Part shown: in pieces, positions 1-10,490 of the stretch
Layout of the letters: each line of letters starts with the position of its first letter
How positions within the stretch are numbered: the stretch's first letter is position 1
NCBI GenBank assembly: GCA_964016985.1
Contig: OZ024835.1
Span: 1,123,501-1,187,500 of the forward strand
Reading direction: 5' to 3'
DNA length: 64,000 nt
Source of the DNA: Anodontia alba
Taxonomy: Eukaryota; Mollusca; Bivalvia; Lucinida; Lucinidae
The notes under the pieces: generated by a model
Seen by the model: only the letters and a program-made list of their open reading frames with translations
Told to the model about the DNA's origin: nothing
The model's database searches: none
Program-made: the position numbers and the translations under genes

Positions 1-689
1 AAATATACCACAATGGGCCCAATGATCCCAAAGGAAATTAAATATAATCTGCACTATGCTGAAGTACTGTGAAGTAAAGTTTATATAATTGGTCCTGATC
101 ACGTGACCAAGGTGGCTGCCATGCCCATATATGGTGAAAAACCTTTAAAATCTTCTTCTCCAGAACTTTAAGTCAGATGAAACTTGGTACACAGCAAAAA
201 TGACTTGAGCCCTACAAAGTTTAAATAAATTTTGACCCAGGTATGACCTTGACCTATTTTATAACAAGGTCAATTTTGTTCGTTAAGGCTTTTCATTGGC
301 ACTCCCTGGACTTTTCTATTACCTTTTTTTACACTGGAAAATCTTGAAAAAAAAATATATACGTAGTCAAAGTTAAAACAGATGTTTTTGAAACTTACAA
401 CAACTGGATAAAGTGGTAAGGCCTTTTTGTTGGCATCATGTTTTTCCACATAGATTTTCTGCCTTGCATTCAGGCTATCGTACATCCACACTTTCGATCA
501 TTGTTTTCTCAGACACTACTGAGCTGAATGGTCAAGTTTCATGTGGAACATCTATGGCAAATATAAACAAAAGTTCATATAATTGGTCCTGGTCATATTA
601 CTAAGATTGCCACCATGCCCATATATAGTAAAACCCTTTAAAATCATCTTCTCCAGAACTACAAGTCGGATCGCCTTGGACTTTGGCAC
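1..689. repeat. Diverged repeat, duplicated ~100-bp module
   Basis: Two related segments, about 90-190 and 583-689, share the landmarks CATGCCCATATAT, CCTTTAAAATC and TCTTCTCCAGAACT in the same order. Between them lies AT-rich sequence with no recognisable gene. It runs into the tandem array that follows and is probably part of the same repeat. No terminal repeats are visible. Confidence 0.5.
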
Positions 690-1560
690 ACAACATCTGA
701 AGACTTCAGACTTCAGTTCATATGAATGATGAACGGCCAGTGTCGGCAATCCTGAAAATATATTTTGCGCTTATTCTCCTGAACCAAAAGGCCAATTGAC
801 TCGAAACTTGGTAGGAAGATTCGGGGCAACTAGTAGATCAAAAACAGCTAAAATCGTTTCGATTGGAAATCCAAACTGGCTTCCATGTCCGCTATCCTAA
901 AGATCTATTTTGGACTTCTTCTCCTGAACCGAACGGCCAACTCAAAACTTGGTAGGAAGTATCGAGGCAACATGTAGATAAAAAATAGCGTAGTTCTTTC
1001 CGATCGGAAATTCAAGATGCGGCCATCTTGAAAATCTATTTTGCTTTCCTCCTCCTGAACCGGGAGGCAATTGACTCCATACTTGGTAGGAAATATCGGG
1101 GCAACTTGGAGATAAAACATAGCTAAAAGCATTCCGATTGGAAATCCAAAATGGCAGCCATGGCCGCTGTTGTGAAAATCTATTCTGCGCTTGCACTGAA
1201 CCGAAAGCTTAATTGACTCGAAACTTTGTGGGAAATATCAAGCTAACTTGCAGATCAAAAATACTTAAAATTGTTCCGATCGGACATCCAAGATGGCCGC
1301 CATGGCAGTCATCTTGAAAGTGTAATTTGAAGTACTTCTCCTTTACGGAAAGGTCAACTGACCTGAAACGTGATAGGAAGATTCGGGATGACTTGTTGAT
1401 AAAAAAAAGCTAAAATAATTTCGATCGAAAATCCAAGATGGCTGCCACGGTTGCCATCTTGAAAATCTATTTCAACCACTTCTCTTGAACAGAAAGGTCG
1501 GTCAGTTGACTCGAAACTTACTTGGAAGTATCAAATTGACTTGTTCAAATTACAGCCCTG
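690..1560. repeat. Tandem array, ~140-bp unit, about six copies
   Basis: Each unit carries a TATTTTG...CTTCTCCTGAACCG block, then CTCGAAACTTGGTAGGAAG, then AGATCAAAAA, CCGATYGGAAATCCAAGATGG and GCCATCTTGAAAATC. The TCTCCTGAAC block recurs near 770, 915, 1045, 1190, 1335 and 1475, giving a spacing of 130-145 bp. Units are strongly diverged. The frames on the minus strand near 905-1196 are read-through of these units. Confidence 0.75.
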
Positions 1561-1639
1561 AGGTTCACTTGTCTTGTACTCAAGTTAGCAATACAGGGCT
1601 ATCTTAGCTCTCTTGTTGTATTTTACAGATAATATAAGG

Positions 1640-2215
1640 ATTGGAACTGGTTTAAGCACCCCTATGCTAGTACTTTTTCTACTGACCGTTCAAGGCGGCT
1701 CCTACATTGCAGTTTGTCTTTGGGCGTCGGTGGTTTCATAGGTGGCGTGTGTGTTGTCATTATTTGTTCCACATACAGTCGAACTTCGATGACTCGAACA
1801 TCTTTGGGACCACAGAAAATTGTTCGAGACATGGGTAGTTTGAGCCACTGAGGGTTAATTATGGTGCCAAGTCAGGAAGCAAATGTCGATAATTTAAGGA
1901 TTTTTTTTTCGATTTTCTACACAATAATTGTATGTTAAGTGTACTCATTAGAATCGCCTCGATGAGGCGATTCTAATGATTACACACAACATACAATTTT
2001 ATGATAAAATAAGAAAATTTCCCTAAATATTTGTTTTCTTGAGCTATCGGAAGAACTTCGTAGGGACTCAAAAACGAGTTCGAATTAGCCATCGTAAACG
2101 AGCCATTGGTGTTCGAGCTATCGAGGTTCGAGTGTATCTCCTTTTGGTGCCTTGGGAAGGTTTGCTTCGTGATTGTGGCATTTCCTGGATATATTCACTT
2201 ATATTCTGACATGTC
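1640..2215 (+). repeat. Repeat X copy split by MITE C
   Basis: The left part (1640-1773) reads through GTTCAAGGCGGCTCC, GGTGGTTTCATA and TTATTTGTTCC. The right part (2137-2215) continues with CTCCTTTTGGTGCC, TTCGTGATTGTGGCATTTCC and TGGATAT. Other copies, such as 24,906-25,110, have these halves joined. The gap is filled by the C element, so X was there first. Confidence 0.8.
1776..2134 (+). mobile_element. MITE family C, copy 1 (359 bp)
   Basis: Ends are CAGTCGAACTTCGATGACTC and its diverged mirror ...GAGGTTCGAGTG, flanked by TA on both sides (1774-1775 and 2135-2136). The centre is a perfect hairpin built from ATTAGAATCGCCTCGATGAG and its mirror. A second copy at 37,218-37,576 has the same 359-bp length. 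The TA duplication suggests a Tc1/mariner-type mobiliser. There is no coding capacity. Confidence 0.85.
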
Positions 2216-2734
2216 ATGTGAATCGACTGCCTAGCAGACGGGTCACATCAAATACAAAGTCTTATTCTCTGTGACTTGCACGAAATATGTTTTTTTTTTT
2301 AAAACAGAAACTTGTCAGGTTGCCTGCAGCAATTTTACTTTCCTAAATTTGAACATTTCCTAACGTAGGCCTTGCTTTCTACAGTTTTGGTATGTCCTGG
2401 TTTGTTTGCTCTCCTTCTAAGTGTCATTGGCAGGCTATATTAGTGTCATTGGCAAGCTATATCCTTTGATTATATCTCTTCCTGAACATCTTCTGTACTT
2501 TTTTGAGTATTCTGAAATAAAGAGACAATGCCCTGAACTGACTGCGTGGGCGCCCTTTGTTGTTTTCTGAAGTCATGAGTATATTTTCTCATTGCACGGT
2601 TTTCAACTGCCTGATCAGCAGACTGATATATCTTTTTCAGCATGAGTCTAATTTACTTAAATATCTCTTACTATGCTTCAGTTACCGTATATTCCCTAAG
2701 TATTATGACATATAGGTCTGAACAAACAGTTTAA
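2216..2734. other. No gene recognised
   Basis: AT-rich sequence with a small direct duplication (TAGTGTCATTGGCARGCTATAT near 2,420-2,462). No frame of useful length and no clear repeat family were recognised. Confidence 0.4.
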
Positions 2735-3012
2735 CATTACGAAAACACGCCTATTCAAATATATAGAAAATTTCACCTCGAAAAATGAAAATTTTCAGGT
2801 AAAAAACTCTGATATTTTTCATATTTCTGCTCAAAACATAGATTGTGGGTACTCGTTAGAACCGCCTCGGCGAGGCGGTTCTAACGAGTACCACAATCTG
2901 TGGTTTTGAGCAGAAATAATAAAAATAATGTATACCTCTGTAAACCCCAGTTTTACTGTATAAAAGTGGGGTTCAAGGGGGGTCAACATTATATAGGCAT
3001 GTTTTCATGATG
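2735..3012 (+). mobile_element. MITE family A, copy 1 (278 bp, L-R)
   Basis: Begins CATTACGAAAACACGCCTAT (L arm, then TCAAATATA) and ends ATAGGCATGTTTTCATGATG (R arm). The middle is the ~70-bp hairpin ATTGTGGGTACTCG / TTAGAACCGCCTCG with its mirror. The R arm carries the TATAAAAGTGGGG and GGGGGTC blocks seen in all R arms. Flanks TTTAA and AGCAC show no target-site duplication. Confidence 0.9.
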
Positions 3013-3140
3013 AGCACAGATCAGACGCCACAGAACGCGGCTTCTGATTTGCGTCTACACTGTTTGCCATTCAATCACCATTTTAGATGCATCACCAGGA
3101 AGCCAACTTGAAGTGTTTAATTTTATAAATACGGTTAAAA
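3013..3140 (+). repeat. Hairpin H remnant with long tail
   Basis: CAGATCAGACGCCACAGAACGCGG...GTCTACACTGTTTGCC abuts the A element, so the left stem of H is shortened. The tail (CCATTCAATCACCATTTTAGA, CATCACCAGGAAGCCAACTT) is shared with the copy at 7,381-7,510. This defines one of the repeats that host hairpin H. Confidence 0.7.
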
Positions 3141-3408
3141 GTTAAGCCGCGGAGATTTTTAAGGTAAACAAGGTAATCACTTGACGACAGACAGTGTTTT
3201 AAGATTTATTTTACAGTTGACGCCCTTTATTGACCCCACAATTAATTAAATACAAGCCAGCCGCTTAATGTTTATCGCTCGTACCATTAGATAGATCAGC
3301 TGAGACACGTGGGGCTTACTGAACCCATTTATACCTGACAGCTTCAGGAAACACGTCCATTGTGAGAATTGGAAAGTACGCTATTTATTTTCCTATTTAA
3401 TCTCAATA

Positions 3409-3741
3409 TAGTCGACTCTTGTTATCTCTACTTCGCTTATCTCGAATAACCGCTAATCTAGAAATGAAAATCTGATCATTGTTTAAACACGAAAATCTAA
3501 CAACAGGAAACAACATCTTGTGGAAAAGAGGAGAAATTGATCCTCAGGAGCAATTTCTCCTCTTTTTTCCAAAATCTTTTCAATCTTTCTCTAACTTCAG
3601 GAGTCAAATATTACATAATCATTTGTGAAATGTGCTAGTTCAATTTATTTGTCCTCAATTCTGCTAATCTGATGTGTCAAGGTACGGATATTTCGAAGTA
3701 TTTCAGAGAGTCCCCTGGACGGAGATAACGAAAGTCGACTG
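3409..3741 (+). mobile_element. MITE family B, copy 1
   Basis: Ends are TAGTCGACTCTTGTTATCTC and ...GATAACGAAAGTCGACTG, flanked by TA (3407-3408 and 3742-3743). Internal landmarks are CTAACAACAGGAAACAA, a GAGGAGAAATTG / CAATTTCTCCTC hairpin, and TTCTGCTAATCTGATGTGTC. TA flanks suggest Tc1/mariner-type movement. Non-coding. Confidence 0.9.
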
Positions 3742-3926
3742 TAATGGGATATCTTAAAATCTTTGTTATACCGGCGTAAAAGTATCTCGTTTTTCATCTT
3801 AAAGCAGCTTCATTCGTATTTCCCTTGGATCCATTCTCGTATCTCGACAGTCCTGCAACTTACAATGCTGTCATAATACGATTCTAAATGGAATACCTTC
3901 GAGAGTAATGAACTCACACGCACAAA

Positions 3927-4171
3927 TTTAAAGGCTCCATATTCATCAAAAATAGACATTTTATTATCCAAGAAAGGTTTAAAAATATAAGTACAATCCT
4001 AAAATGTGGCATCTGACAGCCTGTTAAAATTCAATTAGTCTCGCGTTTTTGAACTGGATCAAAAATAAAATGATTTTTTATCATATCTCTGAATTAATTT
4101 GCCAACATTAATTCAGAAATATGATAAAAATCATTTCATTTTTGATTCAGTTCAGAATATGGAGCCTTTAA
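3927..4171. mobile_element. Palindromic MITE (label T)
   Basis: Outer inverted repeats AAAGGCTCCATATTCATC (3929) and GAATATGGAGCCTTT (4156-4170) enclose an inner hairpin in which AAATGATTTTTTATCATAT and TTAATTCAGAAATATGATAA pair around GCCAAC. The flanks read TTTAAA on both sides, possibly including a TTAA- or TAA-type duplication. A single copy was seen here. Confidence 0.7.
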
Positions 4172-4186
4172 AGAAAAAGGTATTAT

Positions 4187-4480
4187 CTGGGCCAGACTAG
4201 GCTAGTTTTGGCTAATCATCAGTGACCCCCACGCCCTAATCAATTTTCATAACTCCTGGAAGGGGGTCAGTGTTCACAAAGGACCAGAAAATACCAGCTA
4301 CACAACAGCCCAGCAAACACACAACGTCGCAACAACGTCGTTACAACGTCGCTGCAACGTCACAATGACGTCGCAACGACGTTGTTAGGACGTTGTGTGT
4401 TTGCTGGGATTTAATCATGGGGAGGCGTTTTATGGCCGCTACAGGGCACTAACACCAGATAACTTTGCAGCCATGCAAAC
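4187..4480 (+). repeat. Repeat Y, copy 1, split by a palindrome
   Basis: Landmarks are CTAGTTTTGGCTAATCATCAG, CCTGGAAGGGGGTCAG, ACAAAGGACCAGAAAATA, then after the insertion GGCGTTTTATGGCCG and GGCACTAACACCAG. The same order occurs at 28,490-28,760 and 37,842-38,115 without the insertion. Non-coding. Confidence 0.65.
4309..4409. mobile_element. 101-bp palindromic CAACGTCG insertion
   Basis: Begins CCCAGCAAACACACAACGTC and ends with the mirror GACGTTGTGTGTTTGCTGGG. The interior is a run of ~12-bp CAACGTCG-like periods. It interrupts repeat Y, whose other copies join CTACAG directly to the next block. A similar AACGTTG-periodic element lies at 58,595-58,757. Confidence 0.7.
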
Positions 4481-4779
4481 TGCAATGCTGTCGTCGTATG
4501 AAGAGTTACAATGAAACCGAGACTCGGATTTTCTTTCTTTTGTAGTCTTTTTTTTTTTTTCTTTTATAGTCTTTTTTTCTTTTGTAGTCTTTTTTTCCAG
4601 TGGCAGTCTTTATTTTATTGTTCTAATTTTTTATCAATTCCTTTTTGACCCTGATCAGTCACTGTGCTCTGTCGCGTATAATCTGGATCTACACTGTTTG
4701 CTCAGGTCTTCCTGTATTGATATTAAGGGTAAATACGATACCTGATGTCTGCGGTTTTCCTGTTTCATGAGAAAATGTG
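4481..4779. other. T-rich simple sequence and half of hairpin H
   Basis: Runs of CTTTTTTTCTTTTGTAGT repeat three or four times around 4,530-4,610. At about 4,681-4,702 lies ATCTGGATCTACACTGTTTG, the right half of hairpin H. No gene. Confidence 0.5.
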
Positions 4780-5090
4780 CAGTAGAATCTCGTTAACTCG
4801 ACTTCGAATATCTCGAATAACCGCTTGCCTCGAAGTGAAGATCTGGTCCCAGTTTTAACATAAAAATCTAACAACAGGTAACAAAATATTGTGGAAAAGA
4901 GGAGATTTTCCTTTTTTTTGAGCAATTACTCCTTTTTTTTTCCATAATATTTTCAATATATCTCTAACCAGGAGTTCAATTACAGTTTTTCGATTTATTT
5001 ATTCCTCAAGTCTGCAAATCTGATGTGTCGAAGTACGGATATCAGTATTTCAGAGAGTCATTTGGACCTCGAGATAACGAGAGTCGACTG
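4780..5090 (+). mobile_element. MITE family B, copy 2
   Basis: Left end CAGTAGAATCTCGTTAACTC (diverged), right end GATAACGAGAGTCGACTG followed by TA. The internal GTGGAAAAGAGGAGA and CTGCAAATCTGATGTGTC blocks match other B copies. The left TA is lost. Confidence 0.85.
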
Positions 5091-5102
5091 TATTTGAAGT
5101 GA

Positions 5103-5172
5103 CCAGCTAGCATTCTACGTAAATCTACATCGGTGACGGCCCGATATAGATTTACGTAGAATGCTGACTGGG
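5103..5172. repeat. Hairpin K, copy 1
   Basis: CTAGCATTCTACGTAAATCT and its mirror AGATTTACGTAGAATGCTGA flank ACATCGGTGACGGCCCGATAT. Related in layout to the larger hairpin at 11,263-11,352, which also opens with a GCATTCT..ATAAATCTA stem and has a GGGCC-containing interior. Confidence 0.7.
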
Positions 5173-5195
5173 GTGGTGGGTGTTGGTGCCTATAG

Positions 5196-5348
5196 TAGTT
5201 GTTTCTCCTGACCGTTCCAAGGCGGTTCCTCTGTTGCAGTTCTTCTGTGTATGTCGGTTAAAGCAACTGTGCTGCTAACCTTGTCTTTGTTCTCGTTCTT
5301 TTTCTTTGTGTACATTGTGAGTCAGGCCCCTTTCCTGGATATCTTCAT
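5196..5348 (+). repeat. Repeat X copy
   Basis: Contains CTCCTGACCGTTCCAAGGCG, GTTCCTCTGTTGCAGTTC, TGTGTATGTCGGTTAAAGCA and CCTTTCCTGGATATCTTCA. The stretch CTGTGTATGTCGGTTA serves as an empty site for the B insertion at 18,719. Confidence 0.75.
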
Positions 5349-5356
5349 TATAGTGA

Positions 5357-5795
5357 TCAAACATGGTTTTTCATGCATTAACATTCGCCAGGTCCCGTCG
5401 GAGGTGTTGAAAACCGAGGCCGAAGGCCGCGGTTTTCAACACCTCCCAAGGGACCTGGCGAATGTTAATGCATTGAAAAAGCATGTTCGATCGCTATTAT
5501 TGCATAAAAACTGAAAACATTTGCTACATTTTGCGTTATTTCTTGCACTATTTTGTTTCGCCTTTTCACCGATTTCTTGCTAACGTCATTTCCACGAACT
5601 ATGCTCGTTCTAGGGCCGGGCAGTACACATCTCGTAATGGAAGCAAATCTGTGGCCCCGGTACGATCATATTGAAAGTTGCGTAGCCGTGCATTCACAGC
5701 GTGTGAATTGCCTTGTTAATACACAGCTTTTCGCCGACTAATGCATGGCGGCTGTTAATAACGTGCGACACTGCTTTTTATGCAATAATATCTTT
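5357..5795 (+). mobile_element. Repeat G, copy 1 (hairpin head plus body)
   Basis: The head is an inverted repeat (5,385-5,475) in which CATTAACATTCGCCAGGTCC mirrors GGACCTGGCGAATGTTAATG around AACACCTCC and CCGAGGCCGAAGGCCGCGG. The body is bounded by TTATTGCATAAAAA (near 5,497) and its mirror TTTTTATGCAATAA (near 5,779). The whole unit recurs inverted at 60,779-61,222. The 87-residue frame across 5,251-5,514 is X plus hairpin, not a gene. Confidence 0.8.
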
Positions 5796-6814
5796 TCAGT
5801 TCGTCTAAAAAAACTTTAGTTCCTGGACCATCCAAAAGCACTAAACCTTAAACACGCATGAGACTGCGACAGTTATTTCCGTATAGCAGTCAGACCTATG
5901 TATGTGTGAAATCTGTTGTGTCATGCACTCTTGATTTTTACTGACGTGAATTTCCTATCAGGTATTTGCACATGACGAATTTGACAAACGTCTTTGATTT
6001 AAAGTCAACATAGTGCTTAATTTCGCAAATTCATTCAGATTCATAGATTCACTGAGTGCAGCGTTTGTTCACTCTCGTTTCTGGAAAAATAGTATTACAT
6101 AAGTGCTTGGCGTGCTTGGCACATAACGTATTTACCCTAAATATTGTGATACCTTACCTCCGGACCCTATTCATTTTTCTTAAAATTTGTATGTCTTTTT
6201 AATACGTATTTATGCGTCAAAAACGCTCGATGAATGGCAAACAGTGCAGATCCTGATCAGACGCCGCGTCTGATCAGGGTCTACTAATGTTGTTCAGACC
6301 AATCTGTCTGAATATTTATGGTTATTAAGGTAATAATCGCAGGAAAATTTCATTAGAATTTTTTACATTATATCGTCTTATTATAAAACCAAATATTCTA
6401 ACAATCTTTATAGAATACATCCGCTATGTCTTGCACAATGAGAACATGAAAAGAACGCATGCATTAAAGTATTAGCTCAGGAGTATTATAAACAGTTTTA
6501 TATTAAAAGAAGTATCGCACTGAATAGAATAAGAAAGGATGAAACAGAAATGAATATAATTTGTTTAAAATTTCCTGCAGGCTTTAAAACTTAAGATGAT
6601 ATGAAACAATTTATTGGGTGGCATATGCCAGGATTAATGAGGAAATAAAGGCTTGCTTGTAATACATGAAAACAGATTTCATAACAGTGATCATGGAAAC
6701 GTTTTGCATATAAGTATGCGATGAAGATGAAAGTGTTATAAAATATGATAGAGCACAGCTGAACGGTTGTTGTTGACCAAATTCTAGCAGCATCAACTGT
6801 ACCTTGTCAAACAT
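5796..6814. other. No gene recognised; one solo hairpin H
   Basis: AT-rich sequence. At 6,238-6,292 is a compact H hairpin (GGCAAACAGTGCAGATCC, tip CAGACGCCGCGTCTG, right arm GATCAGGGTCTAC). Nothing else was recognised. Confidence 0.5.
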
Positions 6815-7058
6815 ATTAGCCAGCGCACGACTAATCCTACAACAAGACTTGTGCGAGCAGCGAAGACTCAGATCAGCCTGCGCATCCGCGCAGTCTGATC
6901 AGAGTCTTTGCTGATCACATGTGCCCTCTACCGCCTCCGGGCTATCCAAAGAGGGATAAACGAGAACCCTTGCCGTAGTGGGTGGATTTACATGCTGATC
7001 TAGGTCTTTCCTGGTCACATAGGTCTTATTGTAGGTTTTGTCAAGCGCTGCTGACTCA
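6815..7058 (+). mobile_element. MITE family J, copy 1
   Basis: Left end TTAGCCAGCGCACGACTAAT, right end ...TTGTCAAGCGCTGCTGACTCA. The internal hairpin CAGATCAGCCTGCGCATCCG / CGCAGTCTGATCAG is followed by GGGCTATCCAAAGAGGGA and AGAACCCTTGCC. Matches 19,438-19,648 and 35,300-35,539. Confidence 0.8.
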
Positions 7059-7182
7059 ATTATATTAGAAGCAATGTCCAGACAGTACGTGCGAGCCTGT
7101 AATATTAACCCCATATGCAAGGTCCGGCGTTAACAGACTTGTCATCATCCTTCGTATCAGTTTTATATAATCAAATAAAATA

Positions 7183-7336
7183 CAGTCGACTCTCGTCATC
7201 TCGAAGTCCAAGGGACTTTCTGATATACTTCGAGATATCCATACCTCGACATAACAGATTTGCAGAATTCAGGAAAAAATAAATCAAACAACCACATTCA
7301 ACAAATGAATATGTAATTTGACTCCTGAAATTAGAG
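7183..7336 (-). mobile_element. MITE family B, copy 3, truncated
   Basis: Opens after TA with CAGTCGACTCTCGTCATCTC and reads the B right arm in reverse (CGACATAACAGATTTGCAGA, AATAAATCAAACAACCAC). It stops in the middle, before the internal hairpin. Confidence 0.8.
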
Positions 7337-7380
7337 ACTCCCAGATTCATTCCTAGAGTGTTAAGACACACAGGTCTGAT

Positions 7381-7510
7381 TAAACAGTGTAGACACAGAT
7401 CAGACGCCACAGAACACGGCGTTTGATCTGTGTTTGCACTGTTGCCATTCAGTCAACATTTTAAATACATCACCATACAGCCAACTTAAGGTGTTCAATT
7501 ACAAAAGTCG
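7381..7510 (+). repeat. Hairpin H with long tail
   Basis: Stem AAACAGTGTAGACACAGATC with its mirror GATCTGTGTTTGCACTGTTG, tip AGACGCCACAGAACACGGCGTTT. The tail CCATTCAGTCAACATTTTAAA, CATCACCATACAGCCAACTT matches 3,057-3,140. Confidence 0.75.
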
Positions 7511-8412
7511 TCACCCTCTAGTTTAAACGTTTATTTCTTATATAATATAAACACATTTTATCATCTATAAAAAGAAGAAACGCGAACGGAAGTCCATGCA
7601 AAGGATGACAGCCCCCGGTTTGTCTGCCCTAAGTAGGTTATTATTCATATACTAGTCTAGCCCAGAAAACTTTGCACTTCAGTTTTTTAAAGGTTTTGTG
7701 AGTGTGTTATTTGATAATCTGCTGGCTTTAAACGCAATGCTTATATTTGTAGTTTGCAGTTCAATACTCCAAGGAGATTCAACAATAATAATCTACTGTC
7801 AGTTGCTTAAAAGATTGGAAAGGCTGCGGTTTTAGACATGTTTCTGTATTTCAATACGTGGAATTTATGTTAAAGTTTTAACTGTATGAACTACCTTTTC
7901 ATAAATAAAATTTCAGTTTCAATCCACATGTTTACATGGCATGTCTTTATGGTAAAAAATAAAACAAACATTGGGCATTTATTAGAATACGTTTTATTTT
8001 ATATGTAAACATTTTAGATGAAATACTTTCTGAAATGGAGATAGTGGTCTTTTGGGAGCAACTAATACATCAAATAAAGTACTACTAGCAGACATTGTTC
8101 AACTTGCGTGTACATGAACAAACATGCACACAAATCTTGGTTCGACTCTGAAATATGATGCTTTCCAAGGATACGAGACAGACTTAAAAAATCACTTAGA
8201 ACAGGCAATGCAAACGATTGGAATAAATACAAAAAAAAAAACAAAAAAAAAAAACATACATGCATAAAGTAAATAACCTCATAAAGTAATAAAGTATGCA
8301 AAAGAAAGATTTTATAACAATCTTGAACTATCTATTTCCGATTTTCACAAAAAACAACATGGAAAAGTTTGGCAGGTTATTCATCATTTAGTCTAAACCA
8401 ACGCCTCAAACA
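7511..8412. other. No gene recognised
   Basis: AT-rich sequence of about 900 bp with an A-rich simple tract near 8,230-8,260. Frames here are short and low-complexity. No repeat family was recognised. Confidence 0.4.
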
Positions 8413-9487
8413 TCATACCGCGACTGTCAGAATCAAAGAATGGCGAAACCACTTACTGCTTTTCTGATGAAGAAAAAAGTTGAATTTCTTAATAGTTATT
8501 TTACTCCAATCATAAATGTCGATGACAGTAACGTTCAACTCCCACATTTGCAGGCGAAAACACAGAATCTTCTTTCTGATATTTCCTGTAATGCAGGCGA
8601 AATAGAAACCTTGATAAATTACTGAACCCAAATAAAGCTACTGTGTCCAATGCCATTAGCAATAGGGTGTTAATTGCAGTCGCAAACGAAAATTCAATTC
8701 CACTGTCTATTCTTTTTAACAGATCTTTCAGAGAAAGAATCAAATGTTCTCCCTTTATATAAAAAGGGGGATAAGTCGTTTTCATCCAGTTATAGACCAA
8801 TCTCTTTATTAAGTAACCTAGGCAAGCTACAAGAACGAATCGTTTTCAGAAACATTTAGAACATCTGCATGATAACCACCTACTGTACAAATATCAATCT
8901 GGCTTCTAACCCAATCACTCAACAACTTATCAATTAAAAGCTATCTATCATCATATTTGTGAAACGTTTGATAATGATGTATGGTATTCTGTGATGTGTC
9001 AAAGGCTTTTGACAGAGTCTGGCACAAGGGTCTTGTGTTTAAATTAAAACAGCATGGCATAAGTGGTTCTATTTTGACTGGCTTATTGACTTAAGTAACA
9101 GGTCTCAACGTATGGTAACCAGATCCTGCACTTCAACCCCAAAACCAGTGCATGCTGGAGTACCCCAAGCCTCAGTCCTTGAGCCTCTGCTGTTCTTGAT
9201 TTATTTTAATGACATTGCAGAGTCACTACTTAGTTTAACATGTCTATTTGCAGACGATAGCTCTCTATTCTGCTCAGCGTCATCAATTATAGACTTACAT
9301 GGTATAATTAATCATGCTTTACAGATTCTGTCTACTTGGGCTAAAACAATGGCTCATATCCTTCAACGCTTTGAAAACTAAAGCCATCCTGTTTATTTTA
9401 AAGCATTTTACTAACTTGCCTCATATAATTCTTGACGGTATTCAAATTAAATTTGTCTCAGACCACAAACATTTAGGTTTGCATGCC
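8413..9487 (+). pseudogene. LINE reverse transcriptase remnant, broken
   Basis: Degenerate reverse transcriptase of a non-LTR retrotransposon, probably CR1- or Jockey-like. In order, and in changing frames: VLPLYKKGDKSFSSSYRPIS (near 8,740-8,800; RT domain start), CDVSKAFDRVWHKG (near 8,990-9,030; first catalytic Asp region), GVPQASVLEPLLFLIY (near 9,155-9,205; family usually GVPQGSVLGP), FADDSSLF (near 9,250-9,275; catalytic Asp pair), then after a frameshift ALKTKAILF and FVSDHKHLGL. An upstream frame at 8,440-8,625 resembles the linker before the RT domain. Several frameshifts and stops make it inactive. Endonuclease and C-terminal parts are absent. Clade is uncertain. Confidence 0.85.
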
Positions 9488-9538
9488 TAGTTGTCAACCC
9501 AATCATTGTTGATGGCTATGCTTCACTCTTTAATTGCA

Positions 9539-10490
9539 CGACGGCGGTTCGGGTCTCAGACTCAATGACGGCCTCTTCGTAAAACTTTAACCAGTGGGTT
9601 GGGGCTCGACGATATGTCTTTGGCTTGGCCCGCCGTGGTTCAACTATTGGTTTTCATTTACTCTGGCATACAGTAGAATTAGCCATGAGTACTCGTCTTT
9701 GTTTATTATAGTGATTAATTTGATTTTTAATTTTTCGCTTTGATGCATTGACTGAGTTGGGAGCCTTTATGCGAACCGAATTTTTATGTATTTCTGTATT
9801 AAGAGTAGCATCGGGACCCAGGGTGAAGTTAGTTCGCTGTAAAAGTGCTTTAAACCAGTGGGTTGGGGCTTGACGATACGTCTTTGGCTTGGTAGGCCGT
9901 GTTTCAACTATGGGTTTTCATTTACTCTGGCATACAGTAGAATTAGCCATGAGTACTCGTCTTTGTTTATTATAGTGATTAATTTGATTTTTGTGTTTTC
10001 GCTTTGATGCATTGACTGAGTTGGGAGCCTTTATGCGAACCGCATTTTTATGTGTTTCTGTATTAAGAATAGCAATGGGACCCAGGGTGAAGTTAGCTTG
10101 CTGTAAGAGTGCTTTAAACCCCCCAGTGGTTTACTCTGCTGACCGTTCTAAGGCGGTGGTCCCGGTGTTTTTTTTTTTTTTTTTTTTTTGTTTTTTTTTT
10201 TGTTTGTTTTTTTTTTGTTGCTTTGTGGTTTATTCTACGAGGCGATTTGTTTTATGCCTTAACCTTGTGTTATTTTGTTCTTGTGTTTTTCAGTCTTTTT
10301 GGCGTTATGATTCCCTCGCTTGGGGAGGGGAGGGCTAGTCTTGGTGCTTTTTGTGCGTTTGTTCGATCTGTGCTTGTTTAGTTTTGTCGGTTTCCTCTTG
10401 GTTTCTGGGGGTGGGGGAGGGGGAAGCTGCGGTTTGTGATTGTCGCACTCCCTGGACGTTTCTCATATTTTTTTTCTGATATATACATGC
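9539..10490 (+). repeat. Long repeat X copy with internal 261-bp tandem duplication
   Basis: Starts GACGGCGGTTCGGGTCTCAG. The block AACCAGTGGGTTGGGGCT...GTAAAAGTGCTTTAAACCAG occurs at about 9,590 and again at about 9,851. The second unit continues into CTGACCGTTCTAAGGCGG, long T runs (10,168-10,215), CTCGCTTGGGGAGGGG and CACTCCCTGGACGTTTCTC. The copy at 46,943-47,900 has the same layout. It follows the LINE fragment directly, but the other copy does not, so it need not be the LINE tail. The 115-residue frame at 9,991 is spurious. Confidence 0.75.

Noticed and set aside
2735..3012. Family A as Helitron-derived because it lacks target duplication
   Set aside because: The inverted CAT/ATG ends and central palindrome do not fit Helitron ends (5' TC, 3' CTRR with terminal hairpin), and insertions are not between A and T.
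9539..10490. Repeat X as the 3' untranslated region of the LINE at 8,413
   Set aside because: The same long X at 46,943 is not next to any LINE coding remnant, and the LINE is cut off within its RT domain before X begins. The link may be coincidental.
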